From NCBI GenBank assembly GCA_015680685.1, contig MNCI01025555.1, positions 165,967 to 224,652 on the forward strand: DNA of 58,686 bases, in the 5' to 3' direction. Source of the DNA: Gnetum montanum. Taxonomy: Eukaryota > Streptophyta > Gnetopsida > Gnetales > Gnetaceae. The position numbers were made by a program, and so were the translations under genes. Positions 1-10,905 of the stretch are shown here, piece by piece. Numbering within the stretch: the stretch's first letter is position 1; each line of letters starts with the position of its first letter. Below the pieces are notes generated by a model. The model worked only from the letters and a program-made list of their open reading frames with translations. It searched no databases and was not told where the DNA came from.

Positions 1-585
1 ATCTAAAAGAATCATTTATCATGGTAAAATAATTTTATCATTGTAATGATGAAGTGGGATCTCTTAGTCACATTTTTTTTATCTTTTTTTGAACTTTGTC
101 ATTGTAAATAAATAATTATTATCATAAGAGATGAACCTTTTCAGGAAATTATGCTTTGCTAGAGTTTAACTAATTTGTTACTTAGACCTAGCCTTGGAAA
201 ATTAATTCTTACTAAATCAATTTAGAAAATTCCCTCAACTAAATAATAGATATATATTATAAAAATATAGCTCAACTAGTGTTGATACATTAGTATTTTA
301 TGATTGAAATATCATGGTGTATTTGCTTACATAGTTATGTATAATTTTTCTTAGAATAATCCCTTATGCATTAGTAAGGTTTGATCCTTAGATGTCTTGA
401 TAAGTATATGTGTTTTATTATATTTTGATGATATCCTTTTAAAGTTTTGGATCTTTGACCTTGCTCTTATTACCTATTTGATATATTTTTTTTTTCTTAC
501 TCTTCTTGGTATTCACTAATGTTTAGTGCCTCTTGTCAACGATATAATGAAAGTGGCAGTGGCCTATTGCTAGTATTTTATTTAT
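1..585. other. AT-rich stretch without recognisable gene
   Basis: Very AT-rich sequence with poly-T runs. I see no coding similarity, terminal repeat or RNA gene. The right part merges into the tail of the minus-strand LINE that follows. Confidence 0.5.
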
Positions 586-1130
586 TTTTATTTTATTATC
601 ATCGTGATCTTGCTCACCTTGTCCCACTACATGGGGTTGGCTACATGAATTTTCTTTTACTATTCATTTCTATGAAGAGCTAGATTTTTATTTCTTCATA
701 ATTTATTTAGATTCACTTTAGGTTTTTTCCATGTCTTTTTTACTATTCTGTTGATGATAACAATATCTTTTGATCTTTTCTACACATGTCCAAACTATAT
801 AATATGTCATTGCTACAACTTATCTAAAATATAAGACACTCCAAACTTTCCTCAAATATCTATATCATGTAGTTTTTCTTTTCTAGTAATATTTAACATA
901 CATCTAAAAATTTGCATTTTTGCCACACTAACTTGTTTTTCATGCCTCTTTTATAGTGCACAACATTTAGTACCATATAAGATTCTAATTGTTGCTCTCT
1001 AAAATTTTCCCTTTAGTTTTATTGGATTTATTTTATGATATAGAATACCACTAGCCTATCTCCATTTTGACAATTCAACCTCAATCGCATTTCTTATCTC
1101 TTTATCAATTTCACCACCTAATTAGAGCAT
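586..1130 (-). mobile_element. RTE-type LINE, decayed 3' end of ORF2
   Basis: Read on the minus strand, this is the C-terminal part of a non-LTR reverse transcriptase ORF, broken by stops. Visible pieces are an IEVELSKWR-like start, a K-P-I-K-L-K-G-K-F segment, ILYGTKC, and the closing HVANPM-WDK block that in plant RTE-type elements immediately precedes the 3' tail. The tail here is made of ATG/ATA-like triplets. The plus-strand fragment at 39880-40440 belongs to the same family. The element is 5'-truncated, as is usual for LINEs. The fragment cannot be functional. Confidence 0.6.
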
Positions 1131-1216
1131 GAATTTATATTTATTTTATATTTTATATTTTACTTTATTCTAAGGTCTTTGGAATAATGTAAGATTATGG
1201 TAGAAAGACATGTTAG

Positions 1217-1985
1217 ATGCGTATTTGGAGTTTTTATTATAATTATTCTAGTACTTTAGTTGAAGAGATGATATGTATCATGTTTGCTATAGAAGCTAAT
1301 AAAAACATTTCTCTTGGTAAAAATATTAATAAAGGTATGATTCATGTTCTTCTTAAGAATGAAATCATCATCATATTAATAAATGGAGGCCTATTACTCT
1401 TCCTAACAAAACTTTTAAATTTTTAGTAAAATGTATGCCTTGTCAAATTCATAATATTATTGATGATATCTTTAGATTTGAGAAAAGTAATTTTGTTAAT
1501 GATAGACATTTTTTAAATAACATTATAGTAGCTTGGAAGGAAATGTACTATGCTTCCAATACTAACCAACATATTATTTTTATTAAGTTATATTATGCTA
1601 AAGGTTATGATGGGATTGATTGGAATTTCATTATTTCTTATCTCTATAAATTGAAATTTGATGATTATTATATTTTTTTTGTTCATCCCTTGCCCACTAA
1701 TGCTAATTCTCAAGTTGCTACTAATTTTGGATTAAGTTCCTTCTTTTTTCTTCAATTGTCAATTCATTAAGGTTGGTTTCTAGCTCTCTATCTTTTCATT
1801 ATTACTGCAAACTTTATTTCACATCATTTACATTATGATATGCAAAGCAATATCATTAATGAAGTTTCAATTGATTATTAAGGTATGCAAATTCTTAACA
1901 TGCATTGTGTAGATGACTCCTTTTTTATGATAATAATTTTTTGCAACATATCAATACTCTTATAGTTATAAACTATTATTAAATC
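1217..1985 (+). pseudogene. L1-type LINE reverse transcriptase fragment
   Basis: Two overlapping reading frames carry the middle of an L1-type RT. The order is a K-G-M-I-H-x-L-x-K-N-E region, then MPCQIHNIIDD, then an F-V-N-D-R-H-F-L-N-N-I-I-V-A-W-K-E-M motif typical of plant L1 elements. After that come FIKLYYAKGYDGIDW (usually KLDYxKAYDRxxW) and, beyond a stop, NMHCVDDSF at the catalytic F/Y-x-D-D position. A frameshift near 1385-1430 and stops after 1770 show decay. No endonuclease or 3' end is visible. The family call is good; the limits are approximate. Confidence 0.72.
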
Positions 1986-2354
1986 AACAAATTCCACTAG
2001 AAATGAACTCAAAAGAGAATGTGCCTAAATAACTTGCAAACCTTAATATTTTCAAAATAGATTTAAATAATTGAAAAAGCTTAAATATCAAGGTAGATAA
2101 CCTAGAGATTGCAAAAACACACCTTTAAAAAATATGAAAATTTCCTCAAATGCCTACATTTCAAAAACTCTTTGAGTAAGAAATTCAAAAGATAACATTC
2201 ATGAGGAGCTTACAAACTTTTATCTTTCCAAATCGTATTTAAATGATTCAAAAATTTTAAAGATGAAGGTAACTTTGGTCAAATACATATCTTTTGAAAA
2301 TATATTAAGGAATTCATATACATCATATAGCAATTCATAACAAGGCATAGGTGT
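1986..2354. other. AT-rich spacer, nothing recognised
   Basis: No reading frame, repeat or RNA gene seen. It ends where similarity to the TGATGAG-type gypsy LTRs begins. Confidence 0.4.
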
Positions 2355-2492
2355 TCATGAGTCACATTTATGTGTTGTGTCGACAAGATTCCATCAATGT
2401 GATTTGGTTGATATGATCCCATCAACGTGATCACATTGATGCAAGGTTTGACACATTGACATGTATGCATCAATGAAATTTCTTGTCTTGCC

Positions 2493-2500
2493 TATAAATA
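2493..2500 (+). promoter_or_regulatory. LTR TATA box
   Basis: TATAAATA in the context GCCTATAAATA, at the same place as in the other LTRs of this family (10064-10071 and 55934-55941). Confidence 0.65.
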
Positions 2501-2577
2501 TGCACTCACCATATGCATTTATGACATCCATTGTTTAGTATCCTAGTGAAGCTCTTTCATTTTGTTCATTTGACGGT

Positions 2578-3201
2578 TAGAATATTTTCTATGTGTTCAC
2601 AATAGGAGTGAGAAGTGTACAGATCTAGAATATTTTCTATGTGTTCACAATAGGAGTGAGAAGTGTACAGATCTAGAATATTTTCTATGTGTTCACAATA
2701 GGAGTGAGAAGTGTACAGATCTAGAATATTTTCTATGTGTTCACAATAGGAGTGAGAAGTGTACAGATCTAGAATATTTTCTATGTGTTCACAATAGGAG
2801 TGAGAAGTGTACAGATCTAGAATATTTTCTATGTGTTCACAATAGGAGTGAGAAGTGTACAGATCTAGAATATTTTCTATGTGTTCACAATAGGAGTGAG
2901 AAGTGTACAGATCTAGAATATTTTCTATGTGTTCACAATAGGAGTGAGAAGTGTACAGATCTAGAATATTTTCTATGTGTTCACAATAGGAGTGAGAAGT
3001 GTACAGATCTAGAATATTTTCTATGTGTTCACAATAGGAGTGAGAAGTGTACAGATCTAGAATATTTTCTATGTGTTCACAATAGGAGTGAGAAGTGTAC
3101 AGATCTAGAATATTTTCTATGTGTTCACAATAGGAGTGAGAAGTGTACAGATCTAGAATATTTTCTATGTGTTCACAATAGGAGTGAGAAGTGTACAGAT
3201 C
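2578..3201. repeat. Perfect 48-bp tandem repeat, 13 copies
   Basis: Thirteen head-to-tail copies of a 48-bp unit that I read as identical (624 bp). The unit starts TAGAATATTTTCTATG and ends GTGTACAGATC, and corresponds to a single-copy segment of the related LTRs. Because 48 is divisible by three, the minus strand stays open through the array and gives a 221-residue frame made of 16-residue repeats (IDLYTSHSYCEHIEN-type). That frame is a by-product of the repeat, not a protein I would annotate. The absence of point differences contrasts with the heavy decay around it. Confidence 0.97.
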
Positions 3202-3479
3202 TATATTCAAACACTGGATGTACATGAGCACCTCAATGTGATCAATAATAAAGATGAGATTTTTTTATGAGCCCTCATATCATATGATGGATAACAATCT
3301 TGTAGGAGTTTGATCTTACAATGGTAGATTGAAAAGGGACTGAGAATGTGATTGCTAGTCACTAATCTTGGTTATGATGGGACAACAAAGAGCATAAGAG
3401 CCTACTCTTTGAACAATTTTCTCATAAACTCCTCTTTTCTAGAGAAATAAATCAATAAGTGTCCACTAAACCAAAATGG

Positions 3480-4689
3480 TACAATGGCATCCTCACTTAT
3501 CTTCTCACTCGAGAGATGCCATAAGAGTTAGATCATTGAAAGAAATAATAGTTTCTTCATCAAGCTAAATGCATCATGAAAATTAATGGACACCTTTACA
3601 AGATGTGTGTTGATGTCCTAGTTCAATCATGTGCTCCTGATGCTGATCAACTACATGTTCTCCAAGATGCTCACGAGGGCTCTGATGGAGGCCACTATGT
3701 AGAGAGACACATGGCCATTAAAATCCTAATGGTAGGGTACTATTAGCCAATAATCCTAGGGTATGTCCACCAATGTGGGATGCTCAACAATATCAATGAG
3801 ATGGTGGGATTACTACTCAAATGAATGAACCTTAGCAATGGATCCAACCACTAGAACTCTTCAACATCTTGGGCATATACTTCATGGATCTCATCACATA
3901 CATGTCAAATGGAAAGGCATACATAATAGTCACTATTGACTATTATACGAAATGAATAGAAGTAGCAGCCATCACAGACTATACATCTTCCACTACTACA
4001 TGATTTGTACAACAAAATGTTGTAAATAGGTTTGGAGTGCCATGTTCAATAATTTATGATAATGATACTCATTTCATAGGTTCTACCTTTTGCAAGCTCA
4101 TGAAATGCTTGGGAGTTGAGCATAAATTAACAACATCCTACCACCCAAGCCAATGGTTAAGCAAAGGTTACCAATTAGGAAATCATGAAAATACTAACAA
4201 GAATAATTAGTAAATAGAGGAGAGATTGCAGCACAAAACTTAATAATGCCAATAATTCCCTTTAAGCATACCACTCCACATAGAAACTCCCTATAGGCTA
4301 CTCTCCCTATAATCTTGTGCATGGAACATTACCAACTCTTCCAATTCAATTCAAGCTTCGTGCACTTTTAACAACTTATGACCTGGACCTTGACTTGAGC
4401 ATAACACAAAAAGAGAGATTGATCAACCTTAATGTGATAGATGAGAATCATTTGGTGGCCCTATCCATGAATGAAGTGCATAAAGAATTCAGTAAACAAT
4501 GTCATGACCTTAGGATAAAGAAATTAAAATTTCAACTTGGAAACAAGGTTCTCTACTGGAACCCCCCGCATGTACCTCAAAAAACTAAGTTTCAAATTTT
4601 GTGCGTAGGGCCTTACATCATTTATGAAACCTTTCCTTCTAGGGTTATGTTAATCTATAAACTTGAGAGCCCACACAAGAAATAGTTGA
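3480..4689 (+). pseudogene. Ty3/gypsy integrase fragment (end of pol)
   Basis: Three integrase parts occur in order. First (about 3590-3860) is the H2C2 zinc-binding region, visible as LYKMCVDVLVQSCAPDADQL, then AHEGSDGGHYVE, then MVGYY. Second (about 3870-4200) is the catalytic core: GIYFMDLITY, TIDYYTK, FGVPCSIIYDNDTHF and TTSYHPS, the usual places of the first two acidic residues and the HPQxxG region. Third (4317-4685) is the C-terminal part, with NKVLYWNPPHV...LCVGPYIIYETF, typical of gypsy integrase ends. In-frame TAG/TGA codons and a frame change break it. A purine tract AGGGGAGATGG follows at 4806-4816. Gag, protease and RT are absent between this and the preceding LTR. Confidence 0.8.
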
Positions 4690-4799
4690 TCAACATGCAA
4701 TAACTAAAACCTTTCCATGAGTCTAAGAAAGCTAGTGAAATTAGCGCCTCATCAAATGGATGACCTTACTTAATATCTTAGATTTCCTCCTTTCAACTT

Positions 4800-6836
4800 A
4801 GTCATAGGGGAGATGGTCATCTATGCTAATCATTTAAAGTGGCTCCTTAGTTTTTTCTACTTTTTTGTTTTACACTTTCTTTGTTTTTATACTTTTTTTT
4901 GTTGTTTTACAGTTTGTTATTTTTCCAAATTTTAATTTTATAACATCATTAGTATGTTTTATTTTTCTTGTATATTTTACAATTTCTTGTATACTTTACA
5001 TCATTTTGGTGTTAAGTTTTCTTATTTTCTAATAAAAATGCTTTATTGCCAATAGGAATTAGTGATGTTGTAGTTGTTTATCTAATATTTTTGATTGCTA
5101 ATGTTCGCTTTCTATTTTTGAATTTTGATGACCAATGACTAAGACAGGTTTCTTTTTCATGGAATAAGTAGTGAGTCCATGACATTCACCTACCCATAAA
5201 CTCTATGATTTTCCTAGTTTTGGAAGTATGAGATCCCTTTTTAATTAATAAAATTTTAACAAACTTGTGATCTTATTAGTATTTAATCTTGGGAAAGATT
5301 CAAATGTTTGAAAAGGGTGTCACTTCAATTGGATTCAATATTCTTTGTGCCTCTCTACCTTTTTGAGTGCATGTGTGTCTTCATGGATTTCTTACTATTC
5401 TATGTCGACTAATAATAAGAAGTTGAATAAGTCTTTGCATGGTATGATTTCTATCTGAAAAATGTTCATAGAAAACATAAAATATCAAAAAAACATGATC
5501 GAAATTCAAAATACACCTCTTAAACAAAATAAACGAGCTACAAGAATTGGTTATGGAACTAGAAAGACATGTTACCCATGCCTGAAAGTCCTCTCTAACT
5601 AAGGTTCTTTCTCATTTTTTCTTGTTCTTTCTCAAATAAGGAATAGTGGTTATCTATGGAAACATTCTCATTTCTCAACATGGTGGATCGGTCCAAGAGT
5701 GGTGATGCAAACTGAAAGTGGTTGATTTTGGTCTAGAATAAGGATGAATTCTATCAAATCATTTAACCATGAAATGCACAAGGGACTTCATGTGACCATG
5801 ATTTGGACATCCATTCCACTCTCTATTCCATCCATCAATGCTCTTTATAACTTACCTCACTATCAATTTTCATGTTTTTAATTAATGTCTTAGTTTGACA
5901 TGTTGAAATTCTTAGGTAGATTCTTTGGGTTCTGGTACTTAACTCTTCTTAACCATTAATCAACCATGGAGCTCATAAACTCCTTAGTTGAGGTTATCCA
6001 AGGGAAAAAATGGAATGAGTCTACTATGGGGAGGACCCACTTGCATAGCTCTTGGTTGGGCTAGTTAAGTTTCTTATCCTTAGACATTTTGACAATCAAA
6101 TGTTTTGCATTTTTGATCGGTTGCATGTAACTATGTGCTCCTTAAGGCATTTCTCCAATCATTATCCATCTTTTGTGAACTCTCAAATCCTCTTTATATA
6201 TTTCATTATGTTCTTAGCCTTTTGGGATTCCATTTGACTCCAACTTTGTTCAAAAAATCATTGTATTTTTTAAATTTTGACTTGGTCAATGTTGGTTAAT
6301 AACTATGTCAACTAGGCATAGTCAATGTAGCTAACCACATTGACTAGACCCTATCAACAAAGCCTAGTCAATGCAAGGGAAAAATTCTATAAATAGTGCT
6401 CACCACTTAGGAATTTTTTACCATTTTCTTCAAATGTAAGAGGATTTTTTGTAATTTTTTAGAGATCCAAATCTTTCAAACCCTGTAACTTTCAAACCAT
6501 TTGCCTAATTCACTCTATTCATTAGTCTTGTAGCTTTCAAAGGTATGCTTTACATTGTGGGGGCCACAAACCTTAGGTTTTTGATAGAAAATTTCTTAGA
6601 ATTTTTCTAACTCCCCCATGGGTTTAATGAATAAAATGCTATTAAATTATCAACCTATGAGGGTTAAAGCTTTCCAACACACTCTAGTAATCCATTTAAT
6701 TAAATTATATTTATTAAAAAATCAAACTAGCCATGATCACAACTTAGCCAAGTGTAACTACCCCAAGGGATAAGGTATTTCAAATGTTTCAAAGTTACAC
6801 ATTAAGTGTTAATCCTTAGTCAAGTTTTGATTACAG
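4800..6836 (+). mobile_element. Candidate second LTR-like block with TATA box
   Basis: After the integrase end there is a purine tract (4806-4816) where a 3' LTR would begin. Near its far end is a promoter-like block: repeated GTCAATG/CATTGAC motifs (6290-6385) followed by TATAAATA at 6388-6395 and GTGCTCACCAC. This layout mirrors the other gypsy LTRs in the window, but the sequence before about 6280 matches none of them and I could not find clean LTR ends. No genuine reading frame is seen. It could be a long-U3 LTR or a mosaic of two elements. Confidence 0.35.
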
Positions 6837-9571
6837 ATGACATCTAGATTAAAATGTGTATAGGAAAGCGGACCATCTCAACCAAGGGAAAAATGACCAA
6901 GAGTTAAAAGGGAGCAACAAGAGCAAGCCCAAGAATAGGCATTAGAAACTCATGTGAGGGGACCTCTTTGGAAGGAGCCCAAAGTTGAATCTATCCAACA
7001 AATTCCCAAGGAAGTGGTTGTAACTGAGTAATCCCATCAAGATGAGGCACTAGGACCATTGCCAAGACTTGAGGTCACATTAACTCAAGCCTACCTTGAT
7101 CAAATTAAGCCTCATGACATCCAACATTTAGTTCTCCAAGAATTAAACTTTGGACCATTCTTAGAACATGGTCCACTGAAAGTGAAAACATAGTTGCAGA
7201 ACTTTCCCATGTCACCAATCATCACTTCAAGTGGGGAGTGGTACATGGGAGAGAAATATCTCTTCTGGAATAGTAGGTGGGTAGGAGTCACTATGAAGAT
7301 CAAGGACATTCAAGTGTCCCACTTAGTGGAAGCTATTGCATAGGCCTTAGGATTGCTTGATATTAAAACAAATCTGGCATAGATCTCTACACAAGCAAAC
7401 CCAAAGGTAAAGAAGGAGTGGACCATAAGGATTATGATGCACTCACACTAGCAAAGCAATTATATTTCAAGATGGTGGCCTATCACCTCAATTTGATGGT
7501 GAGGCCTAGTTAGGTGACTACCTTCTCTACCTATGCATGTGTTACTCTTAGTAGAAAATTCCTTGTGAACTTTCCACAGCTGATCTATCTAGAGATAGAG
7601 AAGTAATTTAAGGAAAATGAACATGGAAGAAAGGCCTTCCCTTTTCCCTACCTCACTAGAAAACTATGCAAAAGGATAGGAATAGTTTGCTATGCCAATG
7701 ATACAATTCAACATTATCCTTCTACCTCTTAGACAAAAATGATGAAAGATAAGACTCCTACCATAACCAAGGAAGAGGAGTAGAAACCACACCTCCACCA
7801 CCCAATCATGAAACAACACTAAGGTTCCATACTATCTTTGAATTAATTTGTGATATCTGAGAGTAGCTCTTGCACAAGCAGGAGTAGCAAGTAAGAACAA
7901 GTTATGGAAATCCATCTATGTATTACCCAATAATGAGTCACCTCAACAAATTGGCTTGAATCATTAGCTAGATAAATGGATCTAGACCAATCTTTTCAGA
8001 CCAAATAATGTAGCTACCTACAAGATCAAATCCTAGAACCTAAGAGTTAATGATCTCTCTCTCACAATAGCAATAATTCCTAGACATTTCTAGGAATGCC
8101 ACTACTTTCTCACTACATCTAGAGGGTGAAAGGGTAATTGTCTTGATGATGAAACATCATGGGCAGGAGATAGTAGTAGAGGTGATTGTTGATAGAATTG
8201 TTGAGGCATCAAATGCACCATCAGCATCTATACCATACATTTCTACACTCAAAGATGTGCACATGTCCACCAAAACAATTAGTGAAAAATTGAGCGTAAC
8301 CTAGCATGAAGAGTTGCTAGACCAATTGGTGGGAACCAGGCAATTGATTTTAGATGTCTTTGATGATCTAGATAAAATCTTTACAACCTAGTTGGAGCTA
8401 CTAAAAGCAAGGGGTAAATGCATTATCATGAAGGGGAAACTTGAAACAGCTTGATCTTAAAACCAATGACTAGTTGTAGAGGTTGCTAAATTAAGAGCCT
8501 ATCTTGCTAATCCTATGTTTCCTAGCCTTGCATCAACCCATGATAAAGCTTTTCAAAAGCTTTAGGAAAAGCTCAAGAAGGTTGAGGACACAAAGAAGAT
8601 GATGATTTTTTATCAATCCTTGGATGATGTCATCATGCACAACATCCAAAAGGCCTTAGATCAAACTCACCAGGAAAATGTCACCTCGACCATAGAAAAT
8701 CACCACTTGTGAAGTGTTGATGTGCAAAAGGAGCAAATGCATGATTTCATCCATCAAAAATAGGTGTAGATAGCTAGAGTAAACACTAAAGTGAGGAGAT
8801 TGGTAGCTAAAATTAAAAATTTCTCCATGGAAGAATTTTGAGCCCTTTACTAGAAATCTACAATAGAGGTAGCTACCTAGAAAAATGAGGCTCTTAAATT
8901 TGAGAGAGTCAAAAATCACTATAGAGATCAGGCTAGTCTACAAAAATAAATCAATAAAAAACATATTCATATGAAAAAGTTAAAAGTTACTGAGGCCCTC
9001 TAGTAGCTCAAGTAAGGAGGCAATATTTGGTAGCCTATCTTTGATGGGCTTAATAACTACAACAAGGTAGAGATCTGCATAAAGGATTTGTAGATTAAGA
9101 CAATGACAAAGTACATGGATCTTGCCAATCTCTATTATGCAAATATGGTGATGCTGACCATTGGATGATTATGCTCTAAAATGGAAATATAGGTGGTCAA
9201 TTTGTACATGTTGTACAAGGCTAAGTTCAAGCATCACAAAGACACCAAGCAAAATCTTGAGGTTATAAATACAAAACTTGATGTTCTTAGGCATCACTTC
9301 CCTGATCAACAATCTACAGTTGAGAACCTGTCTAGAAGACTAAGCGACTACCACGAGCTATAAAATGCAATAAAGTTGTTCAATGTTGAATGTAAACTTT
9401 TCACTCCCTGGTTAATCAATGTGAAGAAGTTGTTTCTAGTAATTCCCTTCCTTTGGGATGTCCCCACACTAGCCCACATTCGTGATGTGGTATGGACTAT
9501 GAACAATCCCAAGAGTAAGGAAGAAAAGGTGAAGGCACTATTGAACACCTTCTATCTTTTTCCAAAAGTTT
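6837..9571 (+). pseudogene. Long decayed ORF between LTR-like blocks (retroelement accessory ORF)
   Basis: One reading frame can be followed from ATG at 6837, with frame changes and many stops, for about 900 codons. The N-terminal part reads LTQAYLDQIKPHDIQ, then FGPFLEHGPLKVKT, SSGEWYMGEKYLFW and IQVSHLVEAIA. A middle part (AKQLYFKMVAYHLNL...FPFPYLTRKLCKRIGI) loosely recalls the 'putative plant transposon protein' domain. A later part (about 8500-9400) is Lys/Glu/Gln-rich and probably coiled coil, ending NNPKSKEEKVKALLNTFYLFPKV. There is no RT, integrase or zinc knuckle. It lies just upstream of the LTR at 9939. Most stops are TAG where CAG would fit. Function unknown. Confidence 0.45.
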
Positions 9572-9938
9572 AAGCTACCACAAAACAACCACAACTACCT
9601 TAACCACCATGTGGACCTGAAGCAGGTGAAGGTCATTTGAAGCCTCAGGAACCTCCACCACCTAAGATCATTTGAACTTCTTCCTTGTTTTCATTTCATC
9701 AAAGGAATTTTCTTTGTCATTTTCTTTCCTAAAGTTCAATTTTGTTGTCTTGAACAACAAAATTTTGTAATGATTGTAATTCTACACACTTAAGCACCTA
9801 GTGTTTATTCATGAGTATTGTTGTGTTTAAGTATGTCAGTAGATAGTCAATAATTCCATACCTTCCATAATATTTTGTAAAAAACATGTTCCTCTTTTTG
9901 GTCACTTGAGCACAAGTTTTCATTCAGTCATTGGGGTA
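9572..9938 (+). other. 3' untranslated stretch before LTR
   Basis: Non-coding sequence between the end of the accessory ORF and the LTR start. GGGGTA directly precedes TGATGAG and may be a remnant polypurine tract. Nothing else recognised. Confidence 0.35.
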
Positions 9939-10828
9939 TGATGAGTTTCATTTTCTAGAATGTGTCAATGAGGCCTCATTGATGTGGCCCCATCAACACA
10001 ACCCCATCAATGTGGGATTTGATGCATTGATGTGGCCTTGTCGATGCAGTGTCTCTTTTTGCCTATAAATACACACTCACCCATCATGTTTATGACATCT
10101 TTTGTCATAATTGTAGTGAAGCTCTTATATTTTTTTCATTCAAAAGTTAGAACATTTTTCTAAGTATCCATAGGAGTCAAAGAGTGTACTGATCTTTATT
10201 TGAGCACTATTGTACCTTAGCATGATAGTATTTGCAGTAATAAACATGAACTTTCTCATAAAACTTGTAGCACTTTAAAATAGATTAATTGTTTATTTAT
10301 GCATTCAATGTTTTATGCAATTTCCTTTAATGCTTTAAGTGATTAAATAATAAATTAAGCTAGATTAAATAGTGATTATTTAAGCACATAAGTATGACCA
10401 TTTCAAGCATATGCTTGGTGCTTGGTAATCCAAATAACACTTAGTGTTTGTTAATCTAGTAGCATTAGAAGTGTTCAAGATGTATATAGCAAGTGGGAAT
10501 AGATGCTTATGTTAGGATTAGTTAGGTATAGCTAGTTATATTAAATTAGAAATTTAATTATTTTATTTTATTTTATTCATAATTCTTTATCCTTAAGCAA
10601 CTTAAAACACAAAACGTAAAAATGATAAAAATCATATGCCTCAATTGCACTTAATCATACCTTTGCATTTCACAAGTGTAATTGGGAAGGCAACAATTAT
10701 AGCAGTTTGTTTCACTTCCTAGAGACTAATGTACCTAGAAGGCTATAACTCTAAGGAATTTGATCAAATCACACATGAACGCTTAATGATTTGTATGGTT
10801 GGGCATAGGGTCTACTCGCTACTCATCA
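9939..10828 (+). mobile_element. Gypsy LTR (TGATGAG family), 890 bp, complete
   Basis: It begins TGATGAG and ends CTCATCA, the same terminal inverted repeat as the young LTR at 55817-56887. It has a U3 of 125 bp with repeated CATCAATG/CATTGATG motifs, TATAAATA at 10064-10071, the shared GTGAAGCTCT segment, and AATAAA near 10240. It is AT-shifted relative to the young copy and has lost most CpGs. The expected tRNA-Asp primer site right after it is not recognisable, so it is either eroded or replaced. The gag start lies 77 bp downstream. Confidence 0.85.
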
Positions 10829-10905
10829 AGTTATAACAAATCATAAATTTATAACCATTAAAAATAATAATAATAGTTAAAGCATAGTATTTTTCCCCTA
10901 CTAAT

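Larger units (their letters stand above)
2355..3300 (+). mobile_element. Gypsy LTR (TGATGAG family), 3'-truncated, with internal repeat expansion
   Basis: This block lines up with the complete LTRs at 9939-10828 and 55817-56887. It has a short U3 (about 138 bp), a TATAAATA at 2493-2500, a conserved GTGAAGCTCT and GTTAGAA...AGGAGT...TGTAC segment, and a polyadenylation-like AATAAA near 3245. Its start, TCATGAG, is one base off TGATGAG. The downstream U5 and primer site are missing: the sequence passes into integrase-type coding sequence within about 250 bp. The 48-bp tandem array sits inside it, starting 78 bp after the TATA box. It is best read as an old LTR joined to the 3' half of an element by deletion. 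Confidence 0.65.

Noticed and set aside
2578-3201. CRISPR-like array
   Set aside because: Units are directly adjacent with no variable spacers, and the sequence is plant nuclear DNA.
2566-3231. 221-residue minus-strand protein of 13 identical 16-residue repeats
   Set aside because: Opened only by the 48-bp repeat period within an LTR; both ends close at the array borders and there is no promoter or homolog.
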